Assembly (NCBI GenBank): GCA_003994795.1
Contig: AP018269.1
Coordinates: 2,607,346 to 2,671,345 of the forward strand
Source: Cylindrospermum sp. NIES-4074
GTDB lineage: Bacteria; Cyanobacteriota; Cyanobacteriia; Cyanobacteriales; Nostocaceae
Reading direction: 5' to 3'
DNA: 64,000 nt
Within the stretch, counting starts at the first letter, position 1. The number at the start of each line of letters is the position of its first letter. Position numbers and translations under genes: made by a program. Positions 27,628 through 37,320 of the stretch are shown here, in pieces. The notes below the pieces were generated by a model that searched no databases, was not told the DNA's origin, and saw only the letters and a list, made by a program, of their open reading frames with translations.

Positions 27628-28302
27628 ATGATGAGCGACTCCCCAGCCCAAAATAACTCTAACGAATTTGGCAGCGAGGTTACTGAGCAAGTGACAGCCC
27701 CAACCAATATATCGGGAGATACGGCACTTACAGCAGAAGATGGCGTCGCTGCGGCACAGAAGACTGAAGTGGATACGGCAGCGTTGGCAGAATTGACTCA
27801 ACAAAATGAGTCTCTCAAGACCCAACTAGAAGAGCGTAGTACTCAATATATGCGGATTGCCGCAGATTTTGAGAATTACCGCAAACGCACCTCTAAAGAA
27901 AAAGAAGATTTAGAGACGCAGATGAAGCGGAATACGATTATGGAGTTGCTGCCTGTAGTCGATAATTTTGAGCGGGCGCGATCGCACCTCAAACCGCAAA
28001 CCGACGGCGAAATGACAATTCACAAAAGTTATCAAGGGGTGTATAAACAACTAGTGGATTCCCTCAAGCGCCTGGGTGTGTCACCAATGCGTCCTGAAGG
28101 TCAAGAATTTGATCCCAACCTGCATGAAGCAGTCATGCGGGAAGCTACGGATGAACATCCGGAAGGAACAGTGTTAGAAGAGTTGGTACGGGGATATTTC
28201 TTAGGCGATCGCGTACTGCGCCATGCAATGGTAAAGGTGGCTGCTCCCAAAGAAGATACGCCCCTGGCATCAGAGGATCAGTCGAGTCCAGTCAACAGTT
28301 AA
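27628..28302 (+). CDS. grpE: GrpE nucleotide exchange factor
   Basis: About 224 residues from the ATG at 27628; the frame is open upstream from a TTG at 27598. A disordered acidic N-terminus is followed by a long coiled coil ([21 protein letters not shown]) and the GrpE core ([42 protein letters not shown][12 protein letters not shown], [10 protein letters not shown]). It releases ADP from DnaK. It precedes dnaK and dnaJ, forming the chaperone set. Confidence 0.95.
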   Translation: MMSDSPAQNNSNEFGSEVTEQVTAPTNISGDTALTAEDGVAAAQKTEVDTAALAELTQQNESLKTQLEERSTQYMRIAADFENYRKRTSKEKEDLETQMKRNTIMELLPVVDNFERARSHLKPQTDGEMTIHKSYQGVYKQLVDSLKRLGVSPMRPEGQEFDPNLHEAVMREATDEHPEGTVLEELVRGYFLGDRVLRHAMVKVAAPKEDTPLASEDQSSPVNS

Positions 28303-28835
28303 GCTGTCATCTTAGTCTCACTGGCTCAAAGTGCCTAGTATCTAGCAAGGGCGAGCAGCGCATACCTCAAGCAGAAAAAATTTGTTGCCGGTTTGCCGAT
28401 TATTAGCTCGCCCTTTGGTAGGATATCTCACACAAGATGGCGTCAATTAAAAATGAAAAATGAAAAAAGGATACAGAGCCAATGAATTCATTTAGGGACA
28501 ACAAGGAAAAATGTATTTACCAGACGCGCTGCGCCAGAAATACAGCTTCCTTGCTTCCAGCCCCTAAATTTATGGGATTGTGAATTTTTAATTTTTAATT
28601 CTTAATTTTTAATTCCCTCCAGGGGTTAGCAAGCCGCCACCATCTGACGTGAGTTGAGGTATTTGCTAGAAAGTTGATACCCGATTCGTAGATAGCTCTA
28701 TTTAGTAATGAAATTTCTTACGTACCGCCAGCAATCAGAGTGATAAAGATATTTCCCTAAACTCCTGTTGGTAGCAAAATAAAGATAGTCCACGTTACAT
28801 TATCGTTAATAAAAACCGTAAAAATACTGGTAAGT
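28303..28835. other. grpE-dnaK spacer
   Basis: A long-loop inverted repeat (AAGGGCGAGC at 28347-28356 and GCTCGCCCTT at 28406-28415) follows grpE. The rest is AT-rich with repeated TTTTTAATT text near 28580-28612. I see no CIRCE element (TTAGCACTC-N9-GAGTGCTAA), so HrcA control of dnaK is not supported here. Confidence 0.5.
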
Positions 28836-30803
28836 ATGGGAAAAGTTATTGGGATCGACTTAGGCACTACTAACAGTTGCGTTGCAGTCTTAGAAGGTGG
28901 TCAACCGCTAGTGATCGCTAATTCTGAAGGTGGACGAACTACTCCTAGTATTGTCGGTTTTGGTAAAGGTGGCGATCGCTTAGTTGGACAACTAGCCAAG
29001 CGTCAAGCCGTAACCAACGCCGAAAACACAATCTACAGCATCAAGCGATTCATCGGTCGTCGTTGGGAAGATACCGAGATAGAACGCGATCGCGTTCCTT
29101 ATAGCTGCATCAAAGGTCGAGACGATACCGTAGATGTCCAAATTCGTGGACGTAACTACACACCACAAGAACTATCCGCCATGATCCTCCAGAAACTAAA
29201 ACAGGATGCGGAAAATTTCTTAGGTGAAGAAGTTACTCAAGTAGTAATTACCGTACCAGCATATTTCACAGACGCTCAAAGACAAGCAACCAAAGATGCC
29301 GGCACTATTGCTGGACTAGAAGTCCTGCGGATCATCAACGAACCCACTGCCGCTGCTTTAGCCTTTGGACTAGAAAAGCAAGACGAAGAACAGATCATCT
29401 TAGTGTTCGACTTGGGAGGTGGAACCTTCGACGTATCCATTCTCCAACTTGGGGATGGCGTTTTTGAAGTCAAGGCAACTTGTGGTAACAACCACTTAGG
29501 TGGAGACGACTTTGATAACTGTATCGTCCGCTGGATGATGGAGCGCTTCAAAGAAATGGAGAAAATCGACATCTCTCCAGATAAAATGGCAATCCAGCGT
29601 TTACGGGAAGCAGCAGAAAAGGCAAAAATTGAACTCTCCAGTATGGTGAGTACCTCAATTAACCTGCCATTTATCACTGCCGATGAAACAGGGCCCAAGC
29701 ATCTGGAGATGGAACTGAGTCGCTCTAAATTTGAAGAACTTTCCAAGCATTTAATTGAAGCTACCATCGAACCGATGATCCAGGCCCTCAAAGATGCAGA
29801 CCTCAACCCACAGGCGATCGACAAGATTATTTTAGTCGGTGGTTCTACCCGCATTCCCGCAGTTCAAAACGCTCTAATCAAGTTTTTCAATGGCAAAGCA
29901 CCTGATCGTTCTGTTAACCCTGATGAAGCTGTAGCACTAGGAGCAGCTATCCAAGCTGGGGTGCTGGGTGGGGAAGTCGATAATCTCCTACTTTTGGATG
30001 TTACCCCCCTCTCTTTGGGAATTGAAACATTAGGAGAAGTATTCACCAAAATTATTGAACGCAACACCACAATTCCCACCAGCAAATCCCAAGTATTTTC
30101 CACAGCAGTGGATGGGCAAACCTCTGTGGAAATTCATGTTCTCCAAGGTGAACGGGCTATGGCACGAGATAACAAAAGTCTCGGCAAATTCCTCCTAGCA
30201 GGAATTCCTCCATCTCCCCGTGGTGTCCCCCAAATTGAAGTATCTTTTGAAATCGATGTCAACGGCATCCTCAAGGTTTCCGCTCAAGACAAAGGCACAG
30301 GCAGAGAGCAGAGCATCCGCATTACCAATACAGGTGGCTTGAGTAACAACGAAGTTGAACGGATGCGGCAAGAAGCTGAATTGTTTGCGGAAGAAGACAG
30401 AAGACGTAAAGAACTAGTTGAACTCAAAAATCAAGCAGATAATTTGTTGTTTAGTTACCAATCCACCTTAAAGGAGAATGGTGAATTCATTAGCGAGCAG
30501 ATCAAAACCTTGGCAAATGAAAAAGTTTCACAACTCCAAGCAGCATTGATTGATAAGAGCAAGTCCACAGTAGAGTTGAAGCAGATATTAGAGGAATTTC
30601 AACAGACTCTCTTATCCATTAGTGCAGATGTTTACAAACGAGCTAACAGCCAAGCTGACGAGAATGACGAGGTGGAAGAAAGTGCTGATGTTTCCATAGC
30701 TTCAGAATCAGACTCATCCATGAGTGGGACACTAATACCACAATTCAACTTTGATTTTGACGAAGAAGGAACCGCACAGGCTGATTATGAGGCGATAGAT
30801 TAG
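28836..30803 (+). CDS. dnaK: Hsp70 chaperone DnaK (DnaK1-like)
   Basis: A 655-residue Hsp70. The ATPase domain begins [18 protein letters not shown] and contains the Hsp70 signatures [11 protein letters not shown] and [10 protein letters not shown]. The substrate domain starts near [16 protein letters not shown]. The C-terminus is acidic and ends [11 protein letters not shown] rather than the EEVD-like or VEVEDAK tails of other types. Cyanobacteria have several dnaK genes; the position beside grpE and the pil cluster matches the dnaK1 locus of Synechocystis, by memory. Confidence 0.93.
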   Translation: MGKVIGIDLGTTNSCVAVLEGGQPLVIANSEGGRTTPSIVGFGKGGDRLVGQLAKRQAVTNAENTIYSIKRFIGRRWEDTEIERDRVPYSCIKGRDDTVDVQIRGRNYTPQELSAMILQKLKQDAENFLGEEVTQVVITVPAYFTDAQRQATKDAGTIAGLEVLRIINEPTAAALAFGLEKQDEEQIILVFDLGGGTFDVSILQLGDGVFEVKATCGNNHLGGDDFDNCIVRWMMERFKEMEKIDISPDKMAIQRLREAAEKAKIELSSMVSTSINLPFITADETGPKHLEMELSRSKFEELSKHLIEATIEPMIQALKDADLNPQAIDKIILVGGSTRIPAVQNALIKFFNGKAPDRSVNPDEAVALGAAIQAGVLGGEVDNLLLLDVTPLSLGIETLGEVFTKIIERNTTIPTSKSQVFSTAVDGQTSVEIHVLQGERAMARDNKSLGKFLLAGIPPSPRGVPQIEVSFEIDVNGILKVSAQDKGTGREQSIRITNTGGLSNNEVERMRQEAELFAEEDRRRKELVELKNQADNLLFSYQSTLKENGEFISEQIKTLANEKVSQLQAALIDKSKSTVELKQILEEFQQTLLSISADVYKRANSQADENDEVEESADVSIASESDSSMSGTLIPQFNFDFDEEGTAQADYEAID

Positions 30804-31301
30804 GGATTGGGGACTGGGGACTGGGTAATGGGTAATGGGTAATGGGTAATTATCCCCCCCCTCTCCCCACACTCCCCCCTCTCCCCACACCCCCCACCCT
30901 CTGTTTGACCAACCTCAAAGGTTTGCTAGATTGTAGAAGCGAATTGCCGCAGACTAGACTGTTTCCTAGTAAAAACGTATATGGAGGGTTTTCCACACCT
31001 AATGGTGCGGATAGCCCCTCTAGTTTATAGGGGGGGTTTTCCCCACCTACGTAGCACAATTGTAAAAGAGACAGCCGACTCGGCATTGAGAAGTTCGACG
31101 GTCTGCTTCCTCTGTTCGCAACTTCTGTAGCTTTTGTCGTCTCCCACGAGGAAAGCACTTGTGGCTCAAGACAAGCTTGTGTTTTTTATCAAAGGTAAAA
31201 GGTAAAATCAATTATTAACAAACATTAAGTTTCGCCTTAAGCCTTTTGCCTTCTAACTTAGCTCTTTCTGCTTTCTTCCTTCTAACTTTTACCTTTGCTA
31301 T
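30804..31301. other. dnaK-dnaJ spacer with short repeats
   Basis: Right after dnaK a GGGTAAT heptamer is repeated (30829-30850), followed by a run of C-rich CTCCCC text. AAAGGTAAAAGGTAAAA near 31191 and its inverse TTTTACCTTTG near 31287 flank the dnaJ leader, which could form a stem about 80 bases long. No gene is evident. Confidence 0.5.
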
Positions 31302-32432
31302 ATGGCCCGCGACTATTATGAAATTCTGGGTGTCTCTCGTGACGCCGACAAAGAAGAAATCAAACAAGCTTACCGCCGCCAAGCCCGGAAGTATCACCCA
31401 GACGTGAACAAAGAACCGGGAGCGGAAGAGCGTTTTAAAGAAATCAACCGCGCTTATGAGGTACTTTCTGAGCCGGAAATTCGAGAGCGTTACAACCGTT
31501 TTGGTGAGGCTGGTGTCTCCAGTGGGGCTGGTGCAGGCTTCCAAGATATGGGCGATATGGGCGGTTTTGCCGATATCTTTGAAAGTATTTTCAGTGGCTT
31601 TGCTGGCGGGATGGGTGGCCCGACACAACAAAGACGGCGCAGCGGGCCTGTGCGGGGCGATGATTTACGGCTAGACCTGAAGTTAGATTTTCGGGAAGCG
31701 GTATTTGGTGGTGAAAAAGAAATTCGCATTTCCCATCTAGAAAACTGTGAAGTTTGTAACGGTTCGGGTGCCAAACCAGGTACTCGCCCCCGGACTTGTG
31801 CGACTTGTACAGGATCAGGTCAAGTCCGCCGTGTCACAAGAACGCCTTTTGGCAGCTTTACTCAAGTCTCAACTTGTCCCACCTGCAATGGAACAGGGAT
31901 GGTAGTTGAAGATAAGTGTGATGCTTGTGACGGTAAAGGCTCAAATCAAGTTACGAAAAAACTCAAAATTACTATTCCCGCTGGGGTGGATAACGGTACC
32001 CGCTTGCGGATCTCCCAAGAAGGAGACGCTGGTCAACGCAGTGGCCCACCTGGAGATTTGTACGTTTACTTGTTTGTAAATGAGGATGAGGAATTCCAAC
32101 GGGATGGAATTAATGTTCTTTCAGAAATCAAAATTAGCTACCTGCAAGCGATTTTAGGCTGCCGTTTGGAAGTTAATACGGTAGATGGCCCGGTGGAACT
32201 GATCATTCCCGCTGGTACTCAGCCAAATACGGTGATGAAGTTGGAAAATCGCGGTGTACCCCGGTTGGGAAATCCTGTGAGTCGCGGCGATCATATGCTG
32301 ACAGTGTTAATTGATATTCCTACTAAGGTGACTCCAGATGAGAGAGAACTTCTAGAGAAGCTAGCTAAAATTAAGGGAGACCGCACTGGCAAAGGCGGCC
32401 TAGAAGGATTCTTGGGAAATTTGTTTAAGTGA
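31302..32432 (+). CDS. dnaJ: Hsp40 co-chaperone DnaJ
   Basis: A 376-residue type I J protein: J domain with HPD in [10 protein letters not shown] (residues about 27-37), a Gly-rich segment ([16 protein letters not shown]), four CxxCxGxG zinc motifs ([32 protein letters not shown]) and the C-terminal substrate domains. It stimulates DnaK ATP hydrolysis. Its TGA overlaps the start of the TusA gene (TGATG), so the two are coupled. Confidence 0.96.
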   Translation: MARDYYEILGVSRDADKEEIKQAYRRQARKYHPDVNKEPGAEERFKEINRAYEVLSEPEIRERYNRFGEAGVSSGAGAGFQDMGDMGGFADIFESIFSGFAGGMGGPTQQRRRSGPVRGDDLRLDLKLDFREAVFGGEKEIRISHLENCEVCNGSGAKPGTRPRTCATCTGSGQVRRVTRTPFGSFTQVSTCPTCNGTGMVVEDKCDACDGKGSNQVTKKLKITIPAGVDNGTRLRISQEGDAGQRSGPPGDLYVYLFVNEDEEFQRDGINVLSEIKISYLQAILGCRLEVNTVDGPVELIIPAGTQPNTVMKLENRGVPRLGNPVSRGDHMLTVLIDIPTKVTPDERELLEKLAKIKGDRTGKGGLEGFLGNLFK

Positions 32433-32686
32433 TGAGTCTATCTTCTCTGTCAACTCCTAATGCTCAACTCGATTTGCGGGGCACTCCTTGCCCGATTAAT
32501 TTTGTGCGGACAAAACTCCATCTGGAGAAAATGCCCCCAGGCGGTTTACTAGAAGTATGGTTAGACGCTGGGGAGCCAATTGAGCAGGTTCCTGACAGCC
32601 TGATAATGGCAGGTTATCAGGTGGAGAAAATTACAGATTGCACTGGCTATTTTTCCTTGTTAGTCCGCCGTCCCTTAACTGCCTAA
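32432..32686 (+). CDS. TusA-family sulfurtransferase
   Basis: An 84-residue protein with the TusA motif LDLRGTPCPINFVRTKL, where the Cys-Pro carries persulfide sulfur. The family relays sulfur for tRNA thiolation and cofactor synthesis. It starts at the ATG overlapping the dnaJ stop and ends overlapping the rsgA start by one base (TAATG), so dnaJ-tusA-rsgA form a tightly packed operon. Confidence 0.9.
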   Translation: MSLSSLSTPNAQLDLRGTPCPINFVRTKLHLEKMPPGGLLEVWLDAGEPIEQVPDSLIMAGYQVEKITDCTGYFSLLVRRPLTA

Positions 32687-33825
32687 TGAAAGGGGAAACT
32701 GTTGTTGCCACTGGACAATTACTGGGTACTGTGCTAGCTGTACAGGCGAATTTTTACCGAGTGCAGCTGGATATGGAAGATGGAGCACAAGAGTCTGTTG
32801 ATCTCTTGAGCAAGGGAGCAGAGGAGAAAGAAGAATTTCTTCCCCCAACCCCTCAGCCTCTTCCTACTATCCTCCTCTGTACCCGGAGAACAAGGTTGAA
32901 AAAAATTGGACAACAAGTGATGGTAGGCGATCGCGTAGTTGTTGAAGAACCAGATTGGGCTGGGGGCAGGGGAGCAGTGGCTGATGTCCTCCCCCGTCAC
33001 AGTTTATTGGATCGTCCGGCGATCGCGAATGTAAACCAAATTCTGTTGGTATTTGCCGTTGCTGATCCGCCTTTAGAACCTTACCAATTAAGCCGATTTC
33101 TAGTTAAGGCTGAGACTACAGGCGTAGATGTGCTGTTGTGTTTGAATAAAAGTGATTTAATTTCCCCACAGGTACAGCAGCAAATTAGCGATCGCCTCAC
33201 GGGTTGGGGCTACCAACCGCTTTTTATCAGCGTTCAAAGTCATCTTCATCTTGACCAAATTGCCCACCATTTAAGCAATAAAATTACTGTAGTTGCTGGG
33301 CCTTCTGGTGTGGGTAAATCTAGCTTAATCAATGAGCTAATCCCCCATACCAACCTGCGAGTGGGAGAAGTTTCTGGTAAGCTAGCGCGTGGCCGTCATA
33401 CTACCCGCCACATAGAATTATTTGAATTGCCCAGCGGGGGCTTGTTGGCAGACACTCCAGGCTTTAATCAGCCCGATTTGGACTGTACCCCAGAAGAATT
33501 AGTATATTATTTTCCAGAAGCTAGAGAAAGGTTAGCGATCGCTAATTGTCGATTTAGTGATTGTTCCCATCGAGATGAACCTGAATGTGCCGTGCGGGGA
33601 GACTGGGAGCGATATCCACATTATCTAGAATTTTTGGCAGATGCGATCGCCAGACAAACGCACCTCAACCACCAAGCCGATCCCGAATCTACCATGAAGC
33701 TAAAAAGCAAAGGTAAAGGTCAGAGTCAATACGAACCAAAATTAGAAAGCAAAAAATATCGCCGCATTTCCCGCAAGACGCAATTGCAAGACTTGCAGAA
33801 TTTATATCAAGACAGCGAAGAGTGA
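32686..33825 (+). CDS. rsgA: Ribosome small-subunit biogenesis GTPase RsgA
   Basis: About 379 residues from the ATG at 32686; the longer open frame begins at a TTG within tusA. Circularly permuted GTPase: an OB fold first, then G4 NKSD, then G1 GPSGVGKSS, then G3 DTPGF, followed by the zinc motif (C-x-FSDCSHRDEPEC). It checks late 30S maturation. The C-terminal tail is Lys/Arg-rich (YRRISRKTQLQ). A heptamer repeat array follows the stop. Confidence 0.95.
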   Translation: MKGETVVATGQLLGTVLAVQANFYRVQLDMEDGAQESVDLLSKGAEEKEEFLPPTPQPLPTILLCTRRTRLKKIGQQVMVGDRVVVEEPDWAGGRGAVADVLPRHSLLDRPAIANVNQILLVFAVADPPLEPYQLSRFLVKAETTGVDVLLCLNKSDLISPQVQQQISDRLTGWGYQPLFISVQSHLHLDQIAHHLSNKITVVAGPSGVGKSSLINELIPHTNLRVGEVSGKLARGRHTTRHIELFELPSGGLLADTPGFNQPDLDCTPEELVYYFPEARERLAIANCRFSDCSHRDEPECAVRGDWERYPHYLEFLADAIARQTHLNHQADPESTMKLKSKGKGQSQYEPKLESKKYRRISRKTQLQDLQNLYQDSEE

Positions 33826-33990
33826 TGAGAGTGTGGGGAGTGTGGGGGGTGTGGGGGGTGTGGGAAGTGCTGAGTGCTGAGTGCTGAGTGGCGAGTGTGG
33901 GGGGTGAGAGATATTAAATATTATTCCCCATCTTCCCCATCTTCCCCCTCTTCCCCCATCTTCCCCATCTCCCCCATCTCCCCCATCTCC
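33826..33990. repeat. Heptameric tandem repeat array with AT core
   Basis: Tandem GTGTGGG and GTGCTGA units to 33905, the AT-rich core at 33906-33927 (GAGAGATATTAAATATTATT then CC), then CCCCCATCTT units to about 33990. The structure matches arrays at 6336 and 21717. Confidence 0.88.
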
Positions 33991-34102
33991 CCAGTTCCCT
34001 TCTCTCACAAATATAAATAACGATCCCAATAAAGTCTTAAAATATTGTTAATTTCCGCCAACCGCCCGACTTTTAATTTTTAGGTATTACCCCAAAATCA
34101 TT

Positions 34103-35695
34103 ATGGCTATAGGCTACGTTGCGCTCGTACTTCATGCACACCTGCCCTTTGTTCGTCACCCAGAAAGTGACTACGTGTTGGAAGAAGAATGGCTGTATGA
34201 AGCCATCACCGAAACTTACATTCCCTTATTAAAAGTATTTGAAGGCTTAAAACGAGACGGTATCGACTTTAAAATCACGATGAGCATGACACCGCCCTTA
34301 GTGTCAATGCTTCGTGACCCTTTGCTGCAAGAACGCTATGACGCACATTTAGCCCAACTAGAAGAACTTATAGAACTGGAAGCTGAACGCAATGTCCATA
34401 ATGGGCATCTTCGTTATTTAGCCGAACATTACGCTACAGAGTTTAACGAAGCGCGTGAGCTGTGGGAACGTTATGACGGAGACTTGGTAACTGCTTTTAA
34501 GCAATTCCAAGACAGTAATAACCTAGAAATTATCACTTGCGGTGCTACTCACGGCTATCTACCGCTGATGAAAATGTATCCACAAGCCGTGTGGGCACAA
34601 ATTCAGGTAGCTTGCGAACATTACGAGGAAACCTTTGGACGAGCACCCAGAGGTATTTGGTTGCCTGAATGCGCCTACTATGAAGGTGTAGAGCGGATGC
34701 TGGCAGATGCGGGTTTGCGCTACTTCCTTACCGATGGGCATGGTATTTTATACGCCCGTCCGCGTCCGCGCTTTGGCACTTATGCCCCCATTTTTACAGA
34801 ACCTGGTGTAGCTGCTTTTGGTCGAGATCATGAATCTTCCCAACAGGTATGGTCTTCTGAGGTGGGTTATCCTGGGGCGGCAGAATATCGGGAATTTTAC
34901 AAAGATTTGGGCTGGGAAGCAGAATATGAATACATTAAGCCCTACATCATGCCCAATGGTCAGCGGAAAAACACGGGGATTAAGTATCACAAAATTACTG
35001 GTCGTGGCTTAGGGCTTTCTGATAAGGCACTCTATGATCCTTATTGGGCGCGGGAAAAGGCAGCAGAACACGCTGCTAATTTTATGTATAACCGCGAGCG
35101 GCAATCTGAGCATTTACACGGGATTATGGGACGCCCGCCAGTAATTGTCTCGCCCTATGATGCAGAGTTATTTGGTCACTGGTGGTATGAGGGCCCTTGG
35201 TTTATTGATTACCTGTTCCGCAAGTCATGGTATGACCAAGGAACCTATGCTATGACTCATTTAGCAGATTATTTACGGGACAACCCAACGCAGCAAGTTT
35301 GTCGTCCTTCCCAGTCAAGTTGGGGTTTTAAGGGTTTCCATGAATACTGGTTAAATGAAACGAATGCGTGGATTTACCCGCATTTGCACAAAGCCGCTGA
35401 ACGGATGATTGAAATATCAAAGCTGGAACCAGAGGATGAGTTGCAATGGAAAGCGCTCAACCAAGCAGCTAGGGAACTGTTATTAGCACAATCTTCTGAC
35501 TGGGCGTTTATTATGCGGACGGGGACAATGGTGCCTTATGCGGTGAGAAGAACGCGATCGCACCTGATGCGGTTTAATAAGCTCTATGATGATGTAAAAA
35601 TCGGCAAAGTTGACAGCGGGTGGTTAGAAAAAGTCGAGTTAATAGACAATATTTTCCCCAACATCAACTATCGCGTCTACCGCCCAGTTTATTAG
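34103..35695 (+). CDS. GH57-family 1,4-alpha-glucan branching enzyme
   Basis: A 530-residue GH57 protein. It starts with the family motif YVALVLHAHLPFVRHPE, has the catalytic nucleophile in WLPECAYYEGVE and the acid/base Asp in SPYDAELFGHWWYEGP. It transfers alpha-1,4 chains to make alpha-1,6 branches in glycogen or starch-like polymer. Cyanobacteria also have a GH13 GlgB, so it is probably an additional branching enzyme. Length fits GH57 branching enzymes of about 530 residues. A strong terminator follows. Confidence 0.88.
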   Translation: MAIGYVALVLHAHLPFVRHPESDYVLEEEWLYEAITETYIPLLKVFEGLKRDGIDFKITMSMTPPLVSMLRDPLLQERYDAHLAQLEELIELEAERNVHNGHLRYLAEHYATEFNEARELWERYDGDLVTAFKQFQDSNNLEIITCGATHGYLPLMKMYPQAVWAQIQVACEHYEETFGRAPRGIWLPECAYYEGVERMLADAGLRYFLTDGHGILYARPRPRFGTYAPIFTEPGVAAFGRDHESSQQVWSSEVGYPGAAEYREFYKDLGWEAEYEYIKPYIMPNGQRKNTGIKYHKITGRGLGLSDKALYDPYWAREKAAEHAANFMYNRERQSEHLHGIMGRPPVIVSPYDAELFGHWWYEGPWFIDYLFRKSWYDQGTYAMTHLADYLRDNPTQQVCRPSQSSWGFKGFHEYWLNETNAWIYPHLHKAAERMIEISKLEPEDELQWKALNQAARELLLAQSSDWAFIMRTGTMVPYAVRRTRSHLMRFNKLYDDVKIGKVDSGWLEKVELIDNIFPNINYRVYRPVY

Positions 35696-35750
35696 TCTCA
35701 CTCAAAGACGTGAAAATCAGTGGTAGGGTAGCTTTTATTTAAACAAGCAA

Positions 35751-35782
35751 AACCCCCAGTCGTGTTGCTGGGGGTTATTTTT
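35751..35782. terminator. Bidirectional Rho-independent terminator
   Basis: Perfect nine-base stem AACCCCCAG/CTGGGGGTT with an eight-base loop, followed by ATTTTT on the plus strand and by TTTTG on the minus strand. It lies between convergent genes and can serve both. Confidence 0.85.
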
Positions 35783-35811
35783 GTCCACATTTTAGCAAGC
35801 TGCGTTAACTA

Positions 35812-36039
35812 CTATTGAGGCAGAGTGCGGCTATTGTAGGCATCTATCGCATAGGCGGGAGTGCGATCGCTATAATCAATATCCATACCAGTGATAGATT
35901 TAGCCAACTTTTCAAAAGACTCAGAACGCCAGTTACGTTCATGGATAGGCTTGCTTTGCTCTCCCAAGAAATAAGCTAGAGAACCTAGAACCGCACCAGC
36001 AACCCAACCCACAACCAATAATGCAATTAAGATAGCCAT
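35812..36039 (-). CDS. Small single-helix membrane protein, possibly Psb35-like
   Basis: A 75-residue protein: one N-terminal membrane helix (ILIALLVVGWVAGAVLGSLAYF) followed by a polar segment GEQSKPIHERNWRSESFEKL. The pattern GEQ-x-KPIHERNWRSE is shared by a conserved cyanobacterial family; from memory it resembles Psb35 (Ssl2148 of Synechocystis), a CP47-associated photosystem II assembly protein, but I cannot confirm this. It would sit in the thylakoid or plasma membrane. Confidence 0.7.
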   Translation of the reverse strand: MAILIALLVVGWVAGAVLGSLAYFLGEQSKPIHERNWRSESFEKLAKSITGMDIDYSDRTPAYAIDAYNSRTLPQ

Positions 36040-36200
36040 CCCAAACCTCTTGTTTTAATTAATGTTTCCTTATGTAAATAAATATAACAAGTTTGCAACA
36101 AAGTTGGCAATCCATCCCTTGGCGTGCTAACCGATGGGATAGATACGGTATTCCCCACTGTCAGAATTTCGCGCAAAGACGCAGAAGCACAAAAACAAAA

Positions 36201-36234
36201 AAATATGGAGATGTTTCATGAAACGTCTCCATAT
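36201..36234. repeat. 34-base near-perfect palindrome
   Basis: AATATGGAGATGTTTC and GAAACGTCTCCATATT flank a central AT; only one pair mismatches. It lies just past the stop of the Uma2-like gene and shares its centre with the palindrome inside the GUN4 kinase gene. It may also serve as a terminator hairpin. Confidence 0.8.
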
Positions 36235-36253
36235 TCCCTTTGTCTAATAGAGG

Positions 36254-36940
36254 CTAAAGGCTCTCAGGGTCAATATTTAACTCTCGGAGTTTCGCTGCTA
36301 ACTTTTGCGCTTTGTCCTCTGCTGCTTGTCTTGCAGCCACTTCTTCTTCATGAGTTAAGAGTATTTGACCTGTTGCGGGGTTATAAAAGCGCAGTTTCCC
36401 CCCTTCTAGTCGCAACTCTAACCCTAAAACCTCACTTGGTAGGGAAAGAGTACCATCTTGAAGTGTATTAGTTGCTACAGGGAAATAATTACCTTCAACC
36501 AAGTGTAAACCTTGGAGTTGGGGAGTGAGATAATCGCCTGTGGGGTCATATTGAAAATATTCGCGTACACCTAGAAAAGCGTAAATTCCCTTTTTTGCAC
36601 CTTGGTCTTGGCTGCGAGTAGATTTTGAGGTAATCTCTAGAACAAAATCGGGGTTTTTATCTTGTTCTTCCCAAGTTTTGAAAGAACGTCTGTCACGCTT
36701 CTCTACGCCAAACACCACAAATACATCTGGTGCAACAACAGATTCTGGTTTACCCTTTTCATAATAAATAAATAAATTGCCAGCAACGTATACATCTGGA
36801 CGGGTATGAAAATAAATTTCCAGCACAGTGGTAGCATACACCAAACACTTGCGCTGTATATCACCTTCAGCCGTAGGCTTTCCGTCCTCATCTGGGTATT
36901 CAATTGGGGTAATAGGGATATATTCAACTGAGGCTGTCAT
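36254..36940 (-). CDS. Uma2 family (DUF820) endonuclease-like protein
   Basis: A 228-residue protein with the Uma2 core: VYVAGNLFIYYEKG, SVVAPDVFVVFG, PDFVLEITSKSTRSQDQGAKKGIYA and GVREYFQYDP. These residues (D-x-n-E-x-T) correspond to a PD-(D/E)xK nuclease fold. The C-terminal 40 residues are a charged coiled coil (EEEVAARQAAEDKAQKLAAK). These proteins are extremely numerous in filamentous cyanobacteria; their role is unknown. Confidence 0.88.
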   Translation of the reverse strand: MTASVEYIPITPIEYPDEDGKPTAEGDIQRKCLVYATTVLEIYFHTRPDVYVAGNLFIYYEKGKPESVVAPDVFVVFGVEKRDRRSFKTWEEQDKNPDFVLEITSKSTRSQDQGAKKGIYAFLGVREYFQYDPTGDYLTPQLQGLHLVEGNYFPVATNTLQDGTLSLPSEVLGLELRLEGGKLRFYNPATGQILLTHEEEVAARQAAEDKAQKLAAKLRELNIDPESL

Positions 36941-37184
36941 TCAGAAGTACCTCAACTTAACTACGGCTAGATTTAATATTAGCGCCTGTCGCCCGTAGGT
37001 TGGTTTGTACCGCATTTTTCCCTACATTACAAGTAAGTTGAGAAATTATTACACTTGCTACTCCTTGGAAAGATAAGTAAAACCTGTTACAACTTTAATA
37101 ACAGGGCTATTTTGTTCTAGACATAACCCGCCTAGAACTGAAGTAGCCTACAGCAACGCTACGTGAACAAGGCTAATAGCTAGA

Positions 37185-37264
37185 GTCCGTTTTAACGGAC
37201 TAAAAAATTCTCTTAGTCGTCTTGAGACGACTTTGACTTTTAGCCTCAGAATGAATTCTGAGGC
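37185..37264. repeat. Cluster of three perfect palindromes upstream of the GUN4 kinase
   Basis: GTCCGTTTTAACGGAC (37185-37200), an 18-base AGTCGTCTTGAGACGACT (37215-37232) and a 22-base palindrome with arms GCCTCAGAAT and ATTCTGAGGC (37243-37264, central GA mismatch allowed). They are spaced 10-14 bases apart. No gene lies in the 380-base gap. They may be REP-like units. Confidence 0.8.
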
Positions 37265-37320
37265 GGACTAGATGAGAATGAAATAACCCTACTTTAAATA
37301 ATTTCCCCACAACTCAATCA

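Noticed and set aside
28303-28835. Possible CIRCE heat-shock operator before dnaK
   Set aside because: Neither TTAGCACTC nor GAGTGCTAA occurs in the right spacing.
29276-29854. 192-residue minus-strand frame within dnaK
   Set aside because: It is a shadow of the strongly biased dnaK coding frame with no domain of its own.
36124-36471. 115-residue plus-strand frame
   Set aside because: It is antisense to the Uma2 gene and reads through the palindrome; no domain.
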